A stretch of DNA of 64,000 nucleotides from CAWFXC01 sp963819735 (GCA_963819735.1 CAWFXC010000001.1:1116001-1180000), one strand, 5' to 3'. Counted from the stretch's first letter, positions 40,292-50,383 are shown. Numbers and translations: made by a program. The notes: generated from the sequence alone by a model not told the origin.

Positions 40292-41320
40292 TCACTGCCC
40301 GACCGCGCACGTCAACGACGTGAGACCCGACTTCGCGGCCGTGACCGTCACGCTCGTCGCGTTCCCGGTTGGGCGCGTGAAGACGAAGCTGCCGGTCGAC
40401 TGGGATGCACCGGCCGCGACCGAGACGGAAGCCGGCGTCAGGGTGCCGTTCGCCGGCGCGCGAGTCAGCGCGATCGTGGCCGCGGTCGCCTGCGCCACCG
40501 GGTTGCCGTAGAGGTCGGTGATCGTGACCTTCGACGTGAACGATCCGCCGCTCCCCACACTCACACTGCCGGCCGCACACGACGGCGTCGAACTCGTGTA
40601 GACCATCCGGTTCGAGGTCGCGGCGACGACGGAGACCGACGCCGACCCCGTCCGACTGGCCTCGGTCGCGGTCAACGTCGCCGTCTCGGCGGTGACGAGC
40701 TTGACCGACGCGGTGCCCACCCCGGCGGTGAACGTGACGGTCGCCGGGTACGTCGGCGCAGTGCCGAGTGGACTGTTGGAGGGCCCCGAGAAGACGACGG
40801 TGTGGGCGCCTGTGTACGTCGTGTCCTTCGTGACCCCGTTGGTGGTCGCGGTCAGGGTCACGTTGAACGCGGTCCCCGCAGTCCTCGTGCCACTCGCGGG
40901 TGCGACGGTGAACGCGGGCGGTGCCGGAGTCGTCGTCGAGAATCCGGCGGTCGGGCCCGAGTTCCACGCCGATCCGACCAGGGCTTCGACGGTGTACGTG
41001 TAGGTCGTGCTGGCAGTCAATCCCGTGTCGTTGCATGTGAGAGTCGTCGCGGCCACGGTGCAGACCGTCGCCGTCGTCGGAGCGGTCCGGCGAACGACAT
41101 ACTGCGTCGGTGCTGCGCTGGGCGCGGTCGGAGCCTTCCAGTTCACGGTGGTCGACGACGAGCTCGTCGACGACGCCGCGCTGCTCGTGGGCGTACCCAC
41201 GAGCAGCGCGGTCGCACTACCCGAGCCGGAGCTGCCGGGCGTCCAACTAGCAGACGCGGTGCCGGCAGTGGCGAACACCGCGCAGCCCACGAGAGCCACC
41301 GTCAGGACGCGCTTCATCAT
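40292..41320 (-). CDS. secreted Ig-like/fibronectin III repeat protein
   Basis: From ATG 41320 (or 41317) the ~342-residue protein has a signal peptide ('RVLTVALVGCAVFATAGTASA'), a Ser/Thr-rich segment, a fibronectin III-like domain (~60-135, 'APTQYVVRRTA', 'LTASTTYTYTVEAL') and two Ig-like beta domains of the invasin/Big type ('PVAQATAATIALTRAPANGTLTPASVSVAAGAS'). It is likely an extracellular structural or adhesive protein. It shares strand and composition with the next gene. Confidence 0.7.
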   Translation of the reverse strand: MMKRVLTVALVGCAVFATAGTASASWTPGSSGSGSATALLVGTPTSSAASSTSSSSTTVNWKAPTAPSAAPTQYVVRRTAPTTATVCTVAATTLTCNDTGLTASTTYTYTVEALVGSAWNSGPTAGFSTTTPAPPAFTVAPASGTRTAGTAFNVTLTATTNGVTKDTTYTGAHTVVFSGPSNSPLGTAPTYPATVTFTAGVGTASVKLVTAETATLTATEASRTGSASVSVVAATSNRMVYTSSTPSCAAGSVSVGSGGSFTSKVTITDLYGNPVAQATAATIALTRAPANGTLTPASVSVAAGASQSTGSFVFTRPTGNATSVTVTAAKSGLTSLTCAVGQ

Positions 41321-41375
41321 GCCGAAGACCCGCAATCAGACGGCCATCGACCTCCGACGACGTTCCGTCGCCCGG

Positions 41376-41894
41376 TCAGCTCGTGGCCGTGAAGGTCACG
41401 GGAATCGTGAACGTCGCGCCCTGGCACCCGGTGTCGGACGCGTTCGACATCGCCACGCTCGGGATCGTGAACGAGAGCGAACCGCTCGCGGGCACGATCT
41501 TGCTCGTGGCCGTGGTCGCGTACGTCACACCCGTGGTGACACAGCCGGCCGCGTGACCCGAGTCGGGCACCGCCGCGCCGTTCGCGTTCACCGACGTGAT
41601 GGTCACCGGAAACGCGTTCGAGTTGTTCACGGTGAGGTACAGATTTGCACCGGTGATGCCCGGGTACAGCGCGGCGGTCGTCGTCGCGGTGCTGGTGGTG
41701 AGACTCTGTGCCGACACCGCGGTCGCCGTACCGGAACCACCGCCACCGACGGTCCACGCCGCGAACGCCGCCGCGGCACCGAATGCCACGACGAGCACGA
41801 GGGTGAAGACCCCGATCTTGCGGTTGCGCCGCCGCTTCCCGTCCTTGCGGGCTCGACGACCCGCGCGCGTTTCAACCTGCCCTGAACCTGCCAC
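41376..41894 (-). CDS. secreted TasA/camelysin-like small protein
   Basis: GTG 41894 follows AAAGGGGCAG. The 172-residue product has a basic N-terminus, a hydrophobic signal/anchor ('IGVFTLVLVVAFGAAAAFAAW') and a beta-rich Thr/Ser-rich domain ('YLTVNNSNAFPVTITSVNANGAAVP', 'IVPASGSLSFTIPSVAMSN'). The 'AFAAWT' beginning and beta domain resemble SipW-processed, fibre-type proteins, but no dedicated signal peptidase gene is adjacent. Probably a surface protein with its larger downstream neighbour. Confidence 0.6.
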   Translation of the reverse strand: MAGSGQVETRAGRRARKDGKRRRNRKIGVFTLVLVVAFGAAAAFAAWTVGGGGSGTATAVSAQSLTTSTATTTAALYPGITGANLYLTVNNSNAFPVTITSVNANGAAVPDSGHAAGCVTTGVTYATTATSKIVPASGSLSFTIPSVAMSNASDTGCQGATFTIPVTFTATS

Positions 41895-42095
41895 GCCTGC
41901 CCCTTTGTCACGTTGTCGCCGACCAGCGAGCCCGGTCGGCTTCACAAATGTCGACCATTACGACGATCGACTTAAGCGGTGCTTGGCCTTCAGCCGTGCG
42001 TTCGGGGCGAGACCGTGTGCACGGCGCGCGGCATCAAACCGCGCGGCAGGATCAGTGCGCCGACCCGCCGATGGGCCGACCTGCCGACGGTTCGC

Positions 42096-42725
42096 TCAGC
42101 TGGCGGACGGCGTGTTGTCCGGTGCCGACAGCATGGCAACGACGAGGTCGACGAGCGCGATGACCGCGAAACGCTCGTCGAACTCCTCCCCCAACTCGAT
42201 GGTCGTCTCGTAGTCGGCGAGGGATTGCACGGTCGTGGTGAATGCCCGACGAAAGCGCAGTCGGCGCACCCCCGGATCGAGGTCGGGGAGCAACAGCGCG
42301 AGCCGAGTCAGCAATTCGACGAACGCATCGGCGTGCGGCATCTCGAGGAGCTCGAACAACGCGCGCGGCGGGAGCGTCAGGAGCGTCCACTGCGCCATGA
42401 AGCGGAAGTACGAACCCGAGTGCCCGAGGAGCCGGAACGACGGGATGACGAACACCTCGGCCAACGAGCGGAGGTCGTGACCCCGCCCGGTGAGATCGAG
42501 GGTGCGCAGCATCTCCCAACGCTTTTGGTTCAGCGTCTCGATGTGCCGCGCCGCGACGGCCTCGATCAGCGCATCACGCGAGCCGAAGTGGTACTGCGCG
42601 GCCGAGCGGTTGTGTTGATTCGCCTGCCGCCCCACCTCGCCGAGCGAGACCCCGTACAACCCGCGCAGCGCGAACAGCCGCTCCGCCGAGTCGAGCAGTG
42701 CTTCTCGAGTGCCCTGGCTGGTCAA
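42096..42725 (-). CDS. TetR-family transcriptional regulator
   Basis: TTG 42725 lies behind GGGGGGACGG. The 209-residue product has the N-terminal TetR helix-turn-helix ('TREALLDSAERLFALRGLYGVSLGEVGRQANQHNRSAAQYHFGSRDALIEAV') and a helical ligand-binding domain. The inducer and targets are unknown; no transporter is adjacent. It is isolated between secreted-protein genes and a GGDEF-like gene. Confidence 0.88.
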   Translation of the reverse strand: MTSQGTREALLDSAERLFALRGLYGVSLGEVGRQANQHNRSAAQYHFGSRDALIEAVAARHIETLNQKRWEMLRTLDLTGRGHDLRSLAEVFVIPSFRLLGHSGSYFRFMAQWTLLTLPPRALFELLEMPHADAFVELLTRLALLLPDLDPGVRRLRFRRAFTTTVQSLADYETTIELGEEFDERFAVIALVDLVVAMLSAPDNTPSAS

Positions 42726-42863
42726 CCGTCCCCCCGTATGTTCGGTGCCACTGCGAGGGAACCCGCCGGCGCTCCTGTCTTTTCTATCGGCTGCGTTGTC
42801 CCGTGCCCGTAGCCCCGTGTGCAGAAACGCGCGCGACGACGCTCACCGCCACAGTCGTCGCGG

Positions 42864-43334
42864 TCAGGCCCGTGCCGCAGCATGCCGGGCGGAGGCGAGG
42901 AGGTCGTCGGGATCGGCGCCGCGTCCGAACGCGACACCGATCTCGGAGGCAACGGCACACGAATGTTTCAGGCCGGAGAGAATGCGCTCGAGGATCGGGG
43001 CGGTGTCTTCCTCGTAGGCGATGTCGAAGCACACCACGACGAATTCGAACTCTCCGACCCGAGCCACGGTGTCGGCCGGCCCGACGGCATCGATGATGGC
43101 GGCAGCCGCGGCCCGAGCTCTCTGCCCGTGGTCGCGGGGACCGGTCGTGGACCGATCGATGGCGACGTGGAACACCGCGACGTAGTTGTCCCGACTGGTG
43201 GCATGGGCGAGCGCGACGTCGAGTCGGTCGCGCAACAACGCGACCTTCGGCAGCCCGGTGTCGGGGTCGTGCAGCGCGCGGAAGTGCTCGGCTTCGCCGT
43301 CAAACGAACGATCGACAACTCGTACTGTGGTCAT
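42864..43334 (-). CDS. degenerate GGDEF-domain protein
   Basis: ATG 43334 follows AGGGATCCG. The 156-residue product is a single GGDEF-type domain: the start motif 'HDPDTGLPKVALLRDRL' is intact, but the active-site loop reads 'ARVGEFEFVVVC' instead of GGDEF. Diguanylate cyclase activity is therefore unlikely; it may be a signalling remnant or nucleotide-binding adaptor. Confidence 0.7.
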   Translation of the reverse strand: MTTVRVVDRSFDGEAEHFRALHDPDTGLPKVALLRDRLDVALAHATSRDNYVAVFHVAIDRSTTGPRDHGQRARAAAAAIIDAVGPADTVARVGEFEFVVVCFDIAYEEDTAPILERILSGLKHSCAVASEIGVAFGRGADPDDLLASARHAAARA

Positions 43335-43448
43335 CGGATCCCTGCGTGCGCCCGTCGCGGGTGACTCAATCGGGTCATTTTGGATCTCCACAACCGACAA
43401 CGCGCGGATACGGGGCCCGAGGGCACTCTGCGCGCGGACGCTCGGCCT

Positions 43449-44174
43449 TCAGCCATCGGTTCGTGCGTCGGCCGCATCCGCCTCCGCTCGGTCCCGCCGG
43501 CCGACGAGCCGGAGCACGGTTCCCACGACGACCGCGCCCGCGCCGGCCAGCAACAGGCCACGGTCGCTGCTCCCGGTGAAGGCGAGCTGCCCGGGTGACG
43601 CACTCGCCGCCCGCGCCTCCGCTCCCAGTTCCTGCGGGGCGAGTTCCTGTGGACCGGTCCCGGACCCTCCGGTCGGCCCCGACGACGGCGACGACGGATC
43701 GGCGATCGCCGGTGTCGCAGCCGGACAGCCGAAGAGATCCGAACCGGCGGGAAGCCGTCGCAGGTCGAGGACCGAGACCGTCGCTCCGTTCCACGGGTTG
43801 TTCCAGTCGGCGGCCCCGGCGGCAAACGCGTCGTCGGCGCGCGCCGCACACACGTCGACGGCGACGGCCGGCGCGAAGGAACACTGATGGAGGTTCATGT
43901 CGAGCGCTTCCGCCTCGGTGCGGGCGACACGATTGGCCGCGGCACGACGCGACGCCGCCGAGACGAGTCGCGTCTTTCCGTGCGGACCGCGCGCGTAGCC
44001 CCAGTCGGGATCGAGCATCCACACGGTCGTGGTCGTGCACGAACCCGCGCCGCACGTGGTTGCCGCGTGGGCGGACGCGCTGAAGAAGTCGACCGACGCG
44101 ATGGCTGCGATCGACGCGGCTCCCGCGACCAGGAACTGGCGACGGTCCGGGCCCCTTCGGGTCCGTGTGCTCAC
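43449..44174 (-). CDS. Tat-exported, LAFTG-anchored surface protein
   Basis: The 241-residue protein has a twin-arginine signal ('DRRQFLVAGAASIAAIASV'), a ~130-residue Cys-containing domain ('TTCGAGSCTTTTVWMLDPDWGYARG', 'LHQCSFAPAVAVDVCAARADD'), a Gly/Pro/Ser linker and a C-terminal sorting signal: 'LAFTG', a hydrophobic span and 'RRDR'. LAxTG signals are recognised by class E sortases of high-GC actinobacteria. The GTG start overlaps the TatA-like gene's stop (GTGA), so transporter subunit and cargo are made together. Confidence 0.78.
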   Translation of the reverse strand: MSTRTRRGPDRRQFLVAGAASIAAIASVDFFSASAHAATTCGAGSCTTTTVWMLDPDWGYARGPHGKTRLVSAASRRAAANRVARTEAEALDMNLHQCSFAPAVAVDVCAARADDAFAAGAADWNNPWNGATVSVLDLRRLPAGSDLFGCPAATPAIADPSSPSSGPTGGSGTGPQELAPQELGAEARAASASPGQLAFTGSSDRGLLLAGAGAVVVGTVLRLVGRRDRAEADAADARTDG

Positions 44175-44317
44175 GACCGAGGTTCAGGTTGGCGCGCGGA
44201 CTCGAACTCCTCGCGCGCAGAGCTCACCGAGTGAGCGAGCCGCGGAATCAACGACGCTCCGAAGAGGAGCAGCGCGATCGCCGCAATGATGATGAGTTCC
44301 GGGGTTCCGAGCGACAT
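44171..44317 (-). CDS. TatA/E-like protein
   Basis: The 48-residue product 'SLGTPELIIIAAIALLLFGA' followed by 'SLIPRLAHSVSSAREEFESA' has the TatA plan: a short N-terminal span, an FG hinge and an amphipathic helix. GGAAGGCAGG precedes the ATG. TatA oligomers form the translocation element of the twin-arginine system. Coupling to a single Tat substrate gene suggests a dedicated paralogue. Confidence 0.75.
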   Translation of the reverse strand: MSLGTPELIIIAAIALLLFGASLIPRLAHSVSSAREEFESARQPEPRS

Positions 44318-44698
44318 GGTGCCTGCCTTCCGTCGGTCGGGTTCATCCGACGGGGGAGCCATACCTGGGCCCCAGTCACCAGGGGACCCACGGAAAGGGC
44401 CGCGATCAACGCCGGCGCCGAAACGCACGCGGAGCAAGCGGCCACAGCCAGATCGGATCCGTCCCGCTCGCGCGGGACATCCCCGATCCTCCATGACTTC
44501 CTGCCCGTTGTGCGCCGGGGTCTCACGACCCCGACTCGGACCCACCCGAAGGCAGGAACCGACTCCCACGGCCCGAAGGCCCGATCAATCACTGAGACGG
44601 AGATATGGCATCCCCGTCGGACGAACTGTTCTCATCTTGTCGGCAGTTCGCGCAACTGACTGAATCAGTTCTTGGGTTCGGGCCGGCTGCGGGCCGCG
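44318..44698. other. intergenic region
   Basis: No gene is supported. It contains the upstream region of the tatA-like gene and the 3' flank of the zinc-binding protein gene. Confidence 0.45.
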
Positions 44699-45598
44699 TC
44701 AGGTGCAGCCGAGCGCGCCGCGGATCTTGGCGAGGTTCTGGTCCATCACCGTCACGTAGTTCGCGTGAGCCGCGAGTTCCGTGTCGGTCAGCCCTTCGAG
44801 TGGATTCAGGGTGTCGGTCTTCGCGCCCGCCTCACGTGCCAGCGTGTCGGCGATGCAGGGCGACACCAACGTTTCGGTGAAGACCACGGTCACATGGTCC
44901 TTCTTGACCAGATCGGTGAGCTGGCCCAGACGGCGGGCGTCCGGCTCCGCGTCGGGCGACAGACCCGATACACCCTCCTGGCGCAGGTCGTACCGCTTGG
45001 CCAGGTAGCCGAACGCTTCGTGCGACGTCACGATGATCCGCCGCGCACAATGCGCCAGCCCCGTGGCGTAGCGGTCGTTCAACGCGCTCAGCTGCGCGAT
45101 GAACTGCTGTGCATTGCGGGCGTAGACCGCCCGACCACGGGGATCGGCCTTGGTCAGTGCGGTCTGTACCTCGCGCACGATCCCCTGCATCAGGATCGGG
45201 TCGAGCCACACGTGGGGGTCGAGCGCGTCGGGGTTCCCTTCTTCCACGTTCTTCTTGCCTGCGTTGATCGGCAACCGGTCGAGCAGGGTGACCGTGGGGC
45301 CGTCGCGCTCCTCGGCCGCCTTCTCGACCGCGGGCTGGAAACGGTGGCCCATGTCGAACACCACGTCGGCGTCGAGGATCTCGTCGAACTGCTTGGGCGT
45401 GAGCTCGAGGTCGTGCGGCTCGGCGCCGGTCGGGGTGAGGTTCGTGACTTCGACTCGGGACCCACCCACCCGCTGCGCGGCGTACGCGACCGGGTAGAAG
45501 GCCGCCACCACCTTCTTGGGCGACGCGGCGTAGGCGGGCGGTGGCGCGAACAACGCCACTGCCAGCCCGAGGGCGACGACCAGAACCGTCTTGCGCAC
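44699..45598 (-). CDS. zinc/manganese ABC transporter substrate-binding protein (ZnuA-like)
   Basis: GTG 45598 has GAGAGG upstream. The 299-residue protein has a signal peptide ('VLVVALGLAVALFAPPPAYA') and cluster A-1 receptor features: 'FYPVAYAAQRVGG', 'EPHDLELTPKQ' (metal His), 'DPHVWLDPIL' (metal His), 'VTSHEAFGYLAKRYDL' (metal His) and a C-terminal acidic ligand region ('VFTETLVSP'). The His-rich loop typical of many ZnuA proteins is short. It captures zinc or manganese outside the membrane. No permease or ATPase gene follows, so partners are elsewhere. A Zur-like box precedes it. Confidence 0.87.
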   Translation of the reverse strand: MRKTVLVVALGLAVALFAPPPAYAASPKKVVAAFYPVAYAAQRVGGSRVEVTNLTPTGAEPHDLELTPKQFDEILDADVVFDMGHRFQPAVEKAAEERDGPTVTLLDRLPINAGKKNVEEGNPDALDPHVWLDPILMQGIVREVQTALTKADPRGRAVYARNAQQFIAQLSALNDRYATGLAHCARRIIVTSHEAFGYLAKRYDLRQEGVSGLSPDAEPDARRLGQLTDLVKKDHVTVVFTETLVSPCIADTLAREAGAKTDTLNPLEGLTDTELAAHANYVTVMDQNLAKIRGALGCT

Positions 45599-45639
45599 GC
45601 GGGGACCTCTCGACGAGACGAGTCACGGATGCTCGCTAA

Positions 45640-45654
45640 TGAGAATGACTCTCA
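45640..45654 (-). promoter_or_regulatory. Zur-like operator
   Basis: TGAGAATGACTCTCA matches the actinobacterial Zur box pattern (TGAnAATGATTnTCA-like), with perfect 5-bp arms TGAGA/TCTCA. It lies 42-56 bp upstream of the znuA-like start, in the right place to repress it under zinc sufficiency. Confidence 0.7.
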
Positions 45655-45758
45655 GTGTATGCCGGACGAACGCGCCGTCAGCAAGTCGCGGCCGCCGCCG
45701 TGCCCGGCGGCCGCGGGCCATCACCGTCGTCGCGCGCGCGGCGTGCCAGCATCGTCGG

Positions 45759-46481
45759 ATGGCCGACGATCAGTCGTCGCGGGGTCGGATCCGCCACTAC
45801 AACTACGCCGAACGCATGGCGCGGGGCGACACCTACGGACTCCTCCTCGTCCTGCTCCTGATCACGTACATGGTGATGGCGCTCACCACGCCGAGCCTGT
45901 GGCACCGCGCGATCGCCACCGCCCTGTTGGGCGTCGTGCTCTTGCTCGCGCTGCACACGTCGCACGTGCGCGGGCGCGCCTTCCGCATCGGCGTGGCCGT
46001 GGTCACCGTCGCGGTGGCGACGAACATTATCCAGGCCGCAGTGGGACGCGAGGGCAACGACGGCTCGACGTACATCATCTTCGTCCTGGTGCTGATCGCG
46101 CCGGTTGTGATCCTCAACCGGATCCTCCGCCACGACGTCATCAGCCTCGAGACCATCCTCGGGGCGATCTGCGTCTACGTGCTGCTGGCACTCGCGTTCG
46201 CGGGGATCTACGCGGGGATCAACGACGCGGAACCGCTCGGCTTCTTCGCGCAGACCATGCACCCGACGAACGTCGACTTCCTGTACTTCTCGTTCATCAG
46301 CATCACGACCACGGGCTACGGCGATCTCACCGCCGCCACCAGCACCGGTCGGGTCATGGTGACGTTCGAGGTGTTGATCGGACAGATCTTCCTCGTGACC
46401 CTCGTCGCCCGGCTCGTGGGGATGCTCGGGGTCAGCCGTTCGCGCAGCCGACGCGACGACGATTCAGGCTTCGAGGAGTAA
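45759..46481 (+). CDS. voltage-independent potassium channel protein
   Basis: From ATG 45759 the 240-residue protein has about five membrane helices, with the pore loop 'FISITTTGYGDLTAATSTGR', the K+ selectivity filter, between the last two. The N-terminal helices lack the Arg-rich S4 sensor. An ion-transport role is clear; gating is unknown. It overlaps the 3' end of the convergent asd gene by 18 bases. Confidence 0.85.
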   Translation: MADDQSSRGRIRHYNYAERMARGDTYGLLLVLLLITYMVMALTTPSLWHRAIATALLGVVLLLALHTSHVRGRAFRIGVAVVTVAVATNIIQAAVGREGNDGSTYIIFVLVLIAPVVILNRILRHDVISLETILGAICVYVLLALAFAGIYAGINDAEPLGFFAQTMHPTNVDFLYFSFISITTTGYGDLTAATSTGRVMVTFEVLIGQIFLVTLVARLVGMLGVSRSRSRRDDDSGFEE

Positions 46482-47501
46482 CTCGGCCAGCTGCACCGCA
46501 TTGAGCGCGGCGCCCTTGCGCAGGTTGTCGCCGGTGACCCAGAGATCGAGCGTGCGATCCTGCGACGGGTCCTCGCGCAGCCGACCGACCAACACCGGGT
46601 CGATGCCCGCGCCTTCGAGCGGGGTCGGTGAGCCGTCGCCACCGTCGACGAGCTGCACGCCGGGCGCGCTCGCCAACAGCTCCACCGCTTCCGCCCGCGG
46701 CAGATCACGCGCGAACTGCACGTTGGCCGTCATGGCGTGGCCCACGTAGACGGGGACGCGCACGCACGTGGCGGTGGCGCGCAACCCGGGCGCATGCAGG
46801 ATGCGGCGGCTCTCGTGCACGAGCTTCCATTCCTCGCTCGTGTAGCCGGCTTCCTTGACCGAACCGGCGAGCGGGATCACGTTGCCGGCGATCGGGCGGT
46901 CCCAGACGTCGCCCGGCGCGAGCGCGTCGTCGAAAGTGGCGGCGCGCCGGTAGCGCTCCATGCGGCCGGCGCCCTTCGTCCACTGCTCGTCGAGCTCGTG
47001 CATCCCGGGCTGACCGGCGCCCGACACCGATTGGTACGTGGAGACCACCATCCGCTCGATCCCGGCGGCGCGGTGCAACGGCGCCAACGCGGTGACGAGC
47101 ACCATGGTGGTGCAGTTCGGGCACGACACGATGCCCTTCGGCAGATCGCGGACGTCGTCGGGATTGACCTCGCTGACCACGAGCGGGACATCGGGATCCA
47201 TCCGGAACGCGGCCGAGTTGTCGACGACGCGGGCGCCGGCCGCCGCGGCGTGCGGCGCCCACGCCAGCGCGAGCGGATCGTCGACGTCGACGACGACGAG
47301 ATCGAGGCCGTCGAAGCAACCGTCGCGGAGCACCTCGCACGCGACCTCGCCGCCCGCGAACGGAAGGGTGCGCCCCAGCGATCGCGCCGACGCGTACGCG
47401 CGCAGCTCGTCGACCGGGAATGCGCGCGCCTCGAGGATGCGCAGCATCTCGGTGCCGACGAGGCCCGTGGCCCCGACGACACCGATCTTGACGCCCGCCA
47501 C
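46464..47501 (-). CDS. asd: aspartate-semialdehyde dehydrogenase
   Basis: GTG 47501 begins 3 bases after lysC ends. The 345-residue enzyme reduces aspartyl phosphate with NADPH in the lysine/threonine/methionine pathway. It shows the NADP motif 'GVVGATGLVGTEML', 'DNSAAFRMDPDVPLVVSEVNP', the catalytic Cys in 'SCPNCTTMVLV', 'STYQSVSGAGQPGMHEL' and 'RVPVYVGHAMT'. The lysC-asd order is standard in actinobacteria. Confidence 0.95.
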   Translation of the reverse strand: MAGVKIGVVGATGLVGTEMLRILEARAFPVDELRAYASARSLGRTLPFAGGEVACEVLRDGCFDGLDLVVVDVDDPLALAWAPHAAAAGARVVDNSAAFRMDPDVPLVVSEVNPDDVRDLPKGIVSCPNCTTMVLVTALAPLHRAAGIERMVVSTYQSVSGAGQPGMHELDEQWTKGAGRMERYRRAATFDDALAPGDVWDRPIAGNVIPLAGSVKEAGYTSEEWKLVHESRRILHAPGLRATATCVRVPVYVGHAMTANVQFARDLPRAEAVELLASAPGVQLVDGGDGSPTPLEGAGIDPVLVGRLREDPSQDRTLDLWVTGDNLRKGAALNAVQLAELLLEA

Positions 47502-47503
47502 CG

Positions 47504-48721
<1,218 letters not shown>

Positions 48722-48790
48722 GACGCTTCATCGTACCGGGAAGCGCCTCTGATCCTCGACCGGCTTTCCGCCTCTGTAGACTCCCCCGCC

Positions 48791-49635
48791 GTGCCCAAGG
48801 CCACGAAACGCGAACGCCAACGCCAGAATCGGGACGCCCGACGCGTCGCGATGATGGAGGCGGAGAAGCGCAAGAAGCGGATGCGCACCGCCCGCAACAT
48901 CGGGCTGCTGCTGATTCCGCTGGTCATCCTCTTCGTCGTCCTGCAGCTCACCAAGGGCAGCGATTCGAGCTCCAGCTCGAGCAGCAAGAGCGACGCCGCG
49001 CTCACCAAGGCCGGATGCTCCACCACCGTGCCGCCGAAGCCGACGACGTCGACCCTCGCCGCCGCCCCCCGCTCACCATCGACCCGGCGAAGCAGTACAC
49101 CGCGACGATGGACACCACGTGCGGGACGATCACCATCGCCCTCGACGCCAAGAACGCCCCGCAGACGGTGAACAGCTTCGTGTACCTGGCGGAGAAGGGC
49201 TTCTACAACGGCACCCTGTTCCACCGCATCGTCACCGACTTCGTCGACCAGGGCGGCGACCCGACCGGCACCGGTGCCGGCGGCCCGGGCTACAAGCTGC
49301 CCGACGAGCCTCCTGCCAACGGCTACACGGCGGGGTCGGTCGCCATGGCCAACGCGGGCACCGGGACCACCGGGTCCCAGTTCTTCCTCGTGGTCAGCGA
49401 GAACGGGGCCCAGAACCTCGGGACGACGCCGCCCTTCAAGTACTCGTCCCTCGGCACCATGGACGCCGCCGGCCTGAAGGTGGCGAACACCATCAACAGC
49501 TTCGGGGTGAGCGCCAGCGCCGATGCCTCCGGCGCCAAGCCCACCGCCAAGGTCTACGTCACCGGCATCAAGATCACCGAGGGCGGATCGACGCCGAGCA
49601 CCACCGCCGCGCCGACCACCACGAAGGCGCCGTAG
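48791..49635 (+). CDS. membrane-anchored cyclophilin-type peptidyl-prolyl isomerase (frameshifted)
   Basis: The gene starts at GTG 48791 and encodes a basic cytoplasmic N-terminus ('KATKRERQRQNRDARR'), one membrane span ('IGLLLIPLVILFVVLQL') and a Ser-rich linker. It then shifts frame at a run of six C (49065-49070) into a cyclophilin domain ('TTCGTITIALDAKNAPQTVNSFVYLAEKGFYNGTLFHRI', 'GYTAGSVAMANAG', 'GSQFFLVVSENG'). The catalytic Arg in 'FHRI' is present. It would assist folding outside the membrane. The homopolymer location makes a sequencing error the simplest explanation. Confidence 0.85.
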
Positions 49636-49654
49636 CCCGGGTCGCGAACCCGAC

Positions 49655-49685
49655 TTGACAGGTTGCTTAGGTAGTCCTAACCTTG
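49655..49685 (+). promoter_or_regulatory. promoter with IdeR/DtxR-type iron box
   Basis: TTGACA (49655-49660) and TAACCT (49678-49683) are separated by 17 bases. TTAGGTAGTCCTAACCTTG (49667-49685) matches 14 of 19 positions of the IdeR/DtxR consensus and covers the -10 region. The expected transcription start lies at or next to the GTG at 49691, so the mRNA may be leaderless. Confidence 0.7.
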
Positions 49686-49690
49686 GTGAC

Positions 49691-49876
49691 GTGTACGTGT
49701 GCAGCTGCCGCGCGGTGACCGACCGGGTGATCAACGGTGAGGTCGCGCGGGGCGCGGCGACCATCGAAGAGCTGGCCGCGTCGTGCGGCGCCGGCTCCCG
49801 GTGTGGCGGTTGCTGGCCCGCGCTGGAGGCGCTCCTCCGGTCGCGAGCCCGAGAGCTCGCTGACGCTGCCCTGTAG
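49691..49876 (+). CDS. bfd: bacterioferritin-associated ferredoxin-like protein
   Basis: The 61-residue protein has the BFD [2Fe-2S] pattern: 'VCSCRAVTDRVING' and 'CGAGSRCGGCWPALEALL' give the four ligand cysteines. In other bacteria Bfd delivers electrons to release iron from bacterioferritin, and the bacterioferritin gene is the next gene, 37 bp downstream. The start at GTG 49691 places the first Cys close to the N-terminus, as usual. Iron-box control is predicted. Confidence 0.88.
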   Translation: MYVCSCRAVTDRVINGEVARGAATIEELAASCGAGSRCGGCWPALEALLRSRARELADAAL

Positions 49877-49912
49877 CCTCCGCTGGGAAACCACGCGACC
49901 GGAGGTGACGAC

Positions 49913-50383
49913 GTGCGGCGAGACGACTCGATCATCGAACTGCTGAACGAGGTGCTGACGGCGGAGCTCACGTCGGTCAACCAGTACTTCGTCGACGCCA
50001 AGATGATCGCCAACTGGGGCTACGAGCCGCTCGCCCATCACTTCCGCGACGAGTCCATCGGCGAGATGAAGGATGCCGACGAGCTCATCGGCCGGATCCT
50101 CTTCCTCGAAGGGATCCCCAACCTGCAGCGGCTCGGCACCGTCCGGGTGGGCGAAACCGTGCCCGAGAAGCTCCAGCTCGCACTCGACCTCGAGTACGAG
50201 TCGATCGAGCGCCTGAACCGGGGCATCGCCACCTGCGTCGAGCTGGGCGACAACGGCACCCGCGAGTTGCTCGTCGACATCCTCGAAGGCGAGGAAGGCC
50301 ACGCCGATTGGCTCGAGACCCAGCTCGGGCTGGTCGCCCAGCTGGGCGAGGTCCAGTACCTGGCCGAGCACATCCACGACTGA
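49913..50383 (+). CDS. bfr: bacterioferritin
   Basis: GTG 49913 follows GGAGG. The 156-residue ferritin-like protein has ferroxidase ligands Glu18, Glu51, Glu94, Glu127 and His130, and the haem ligand Met52 in 'EMKDADEL'. The remaining usual ligand, His54, is Asp here. It stores iron as a 24-mer with haem between subunits. It is probably co-transcribed with bfd. Confidence 0.92.
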   Translation: MRRDDSIIELLNEVLTAELTSVNQYFVDAKMIANWGYEPLAHHFRDESIGEMKDADELIGRILFLEGIPNLQRLGTVRVGETVPEKLQLALDLEYESIERLNRGIATCVELGDNGTRELLVDILEGEEGHADWLETQLGLVAQLGEVQYLAEHIHD

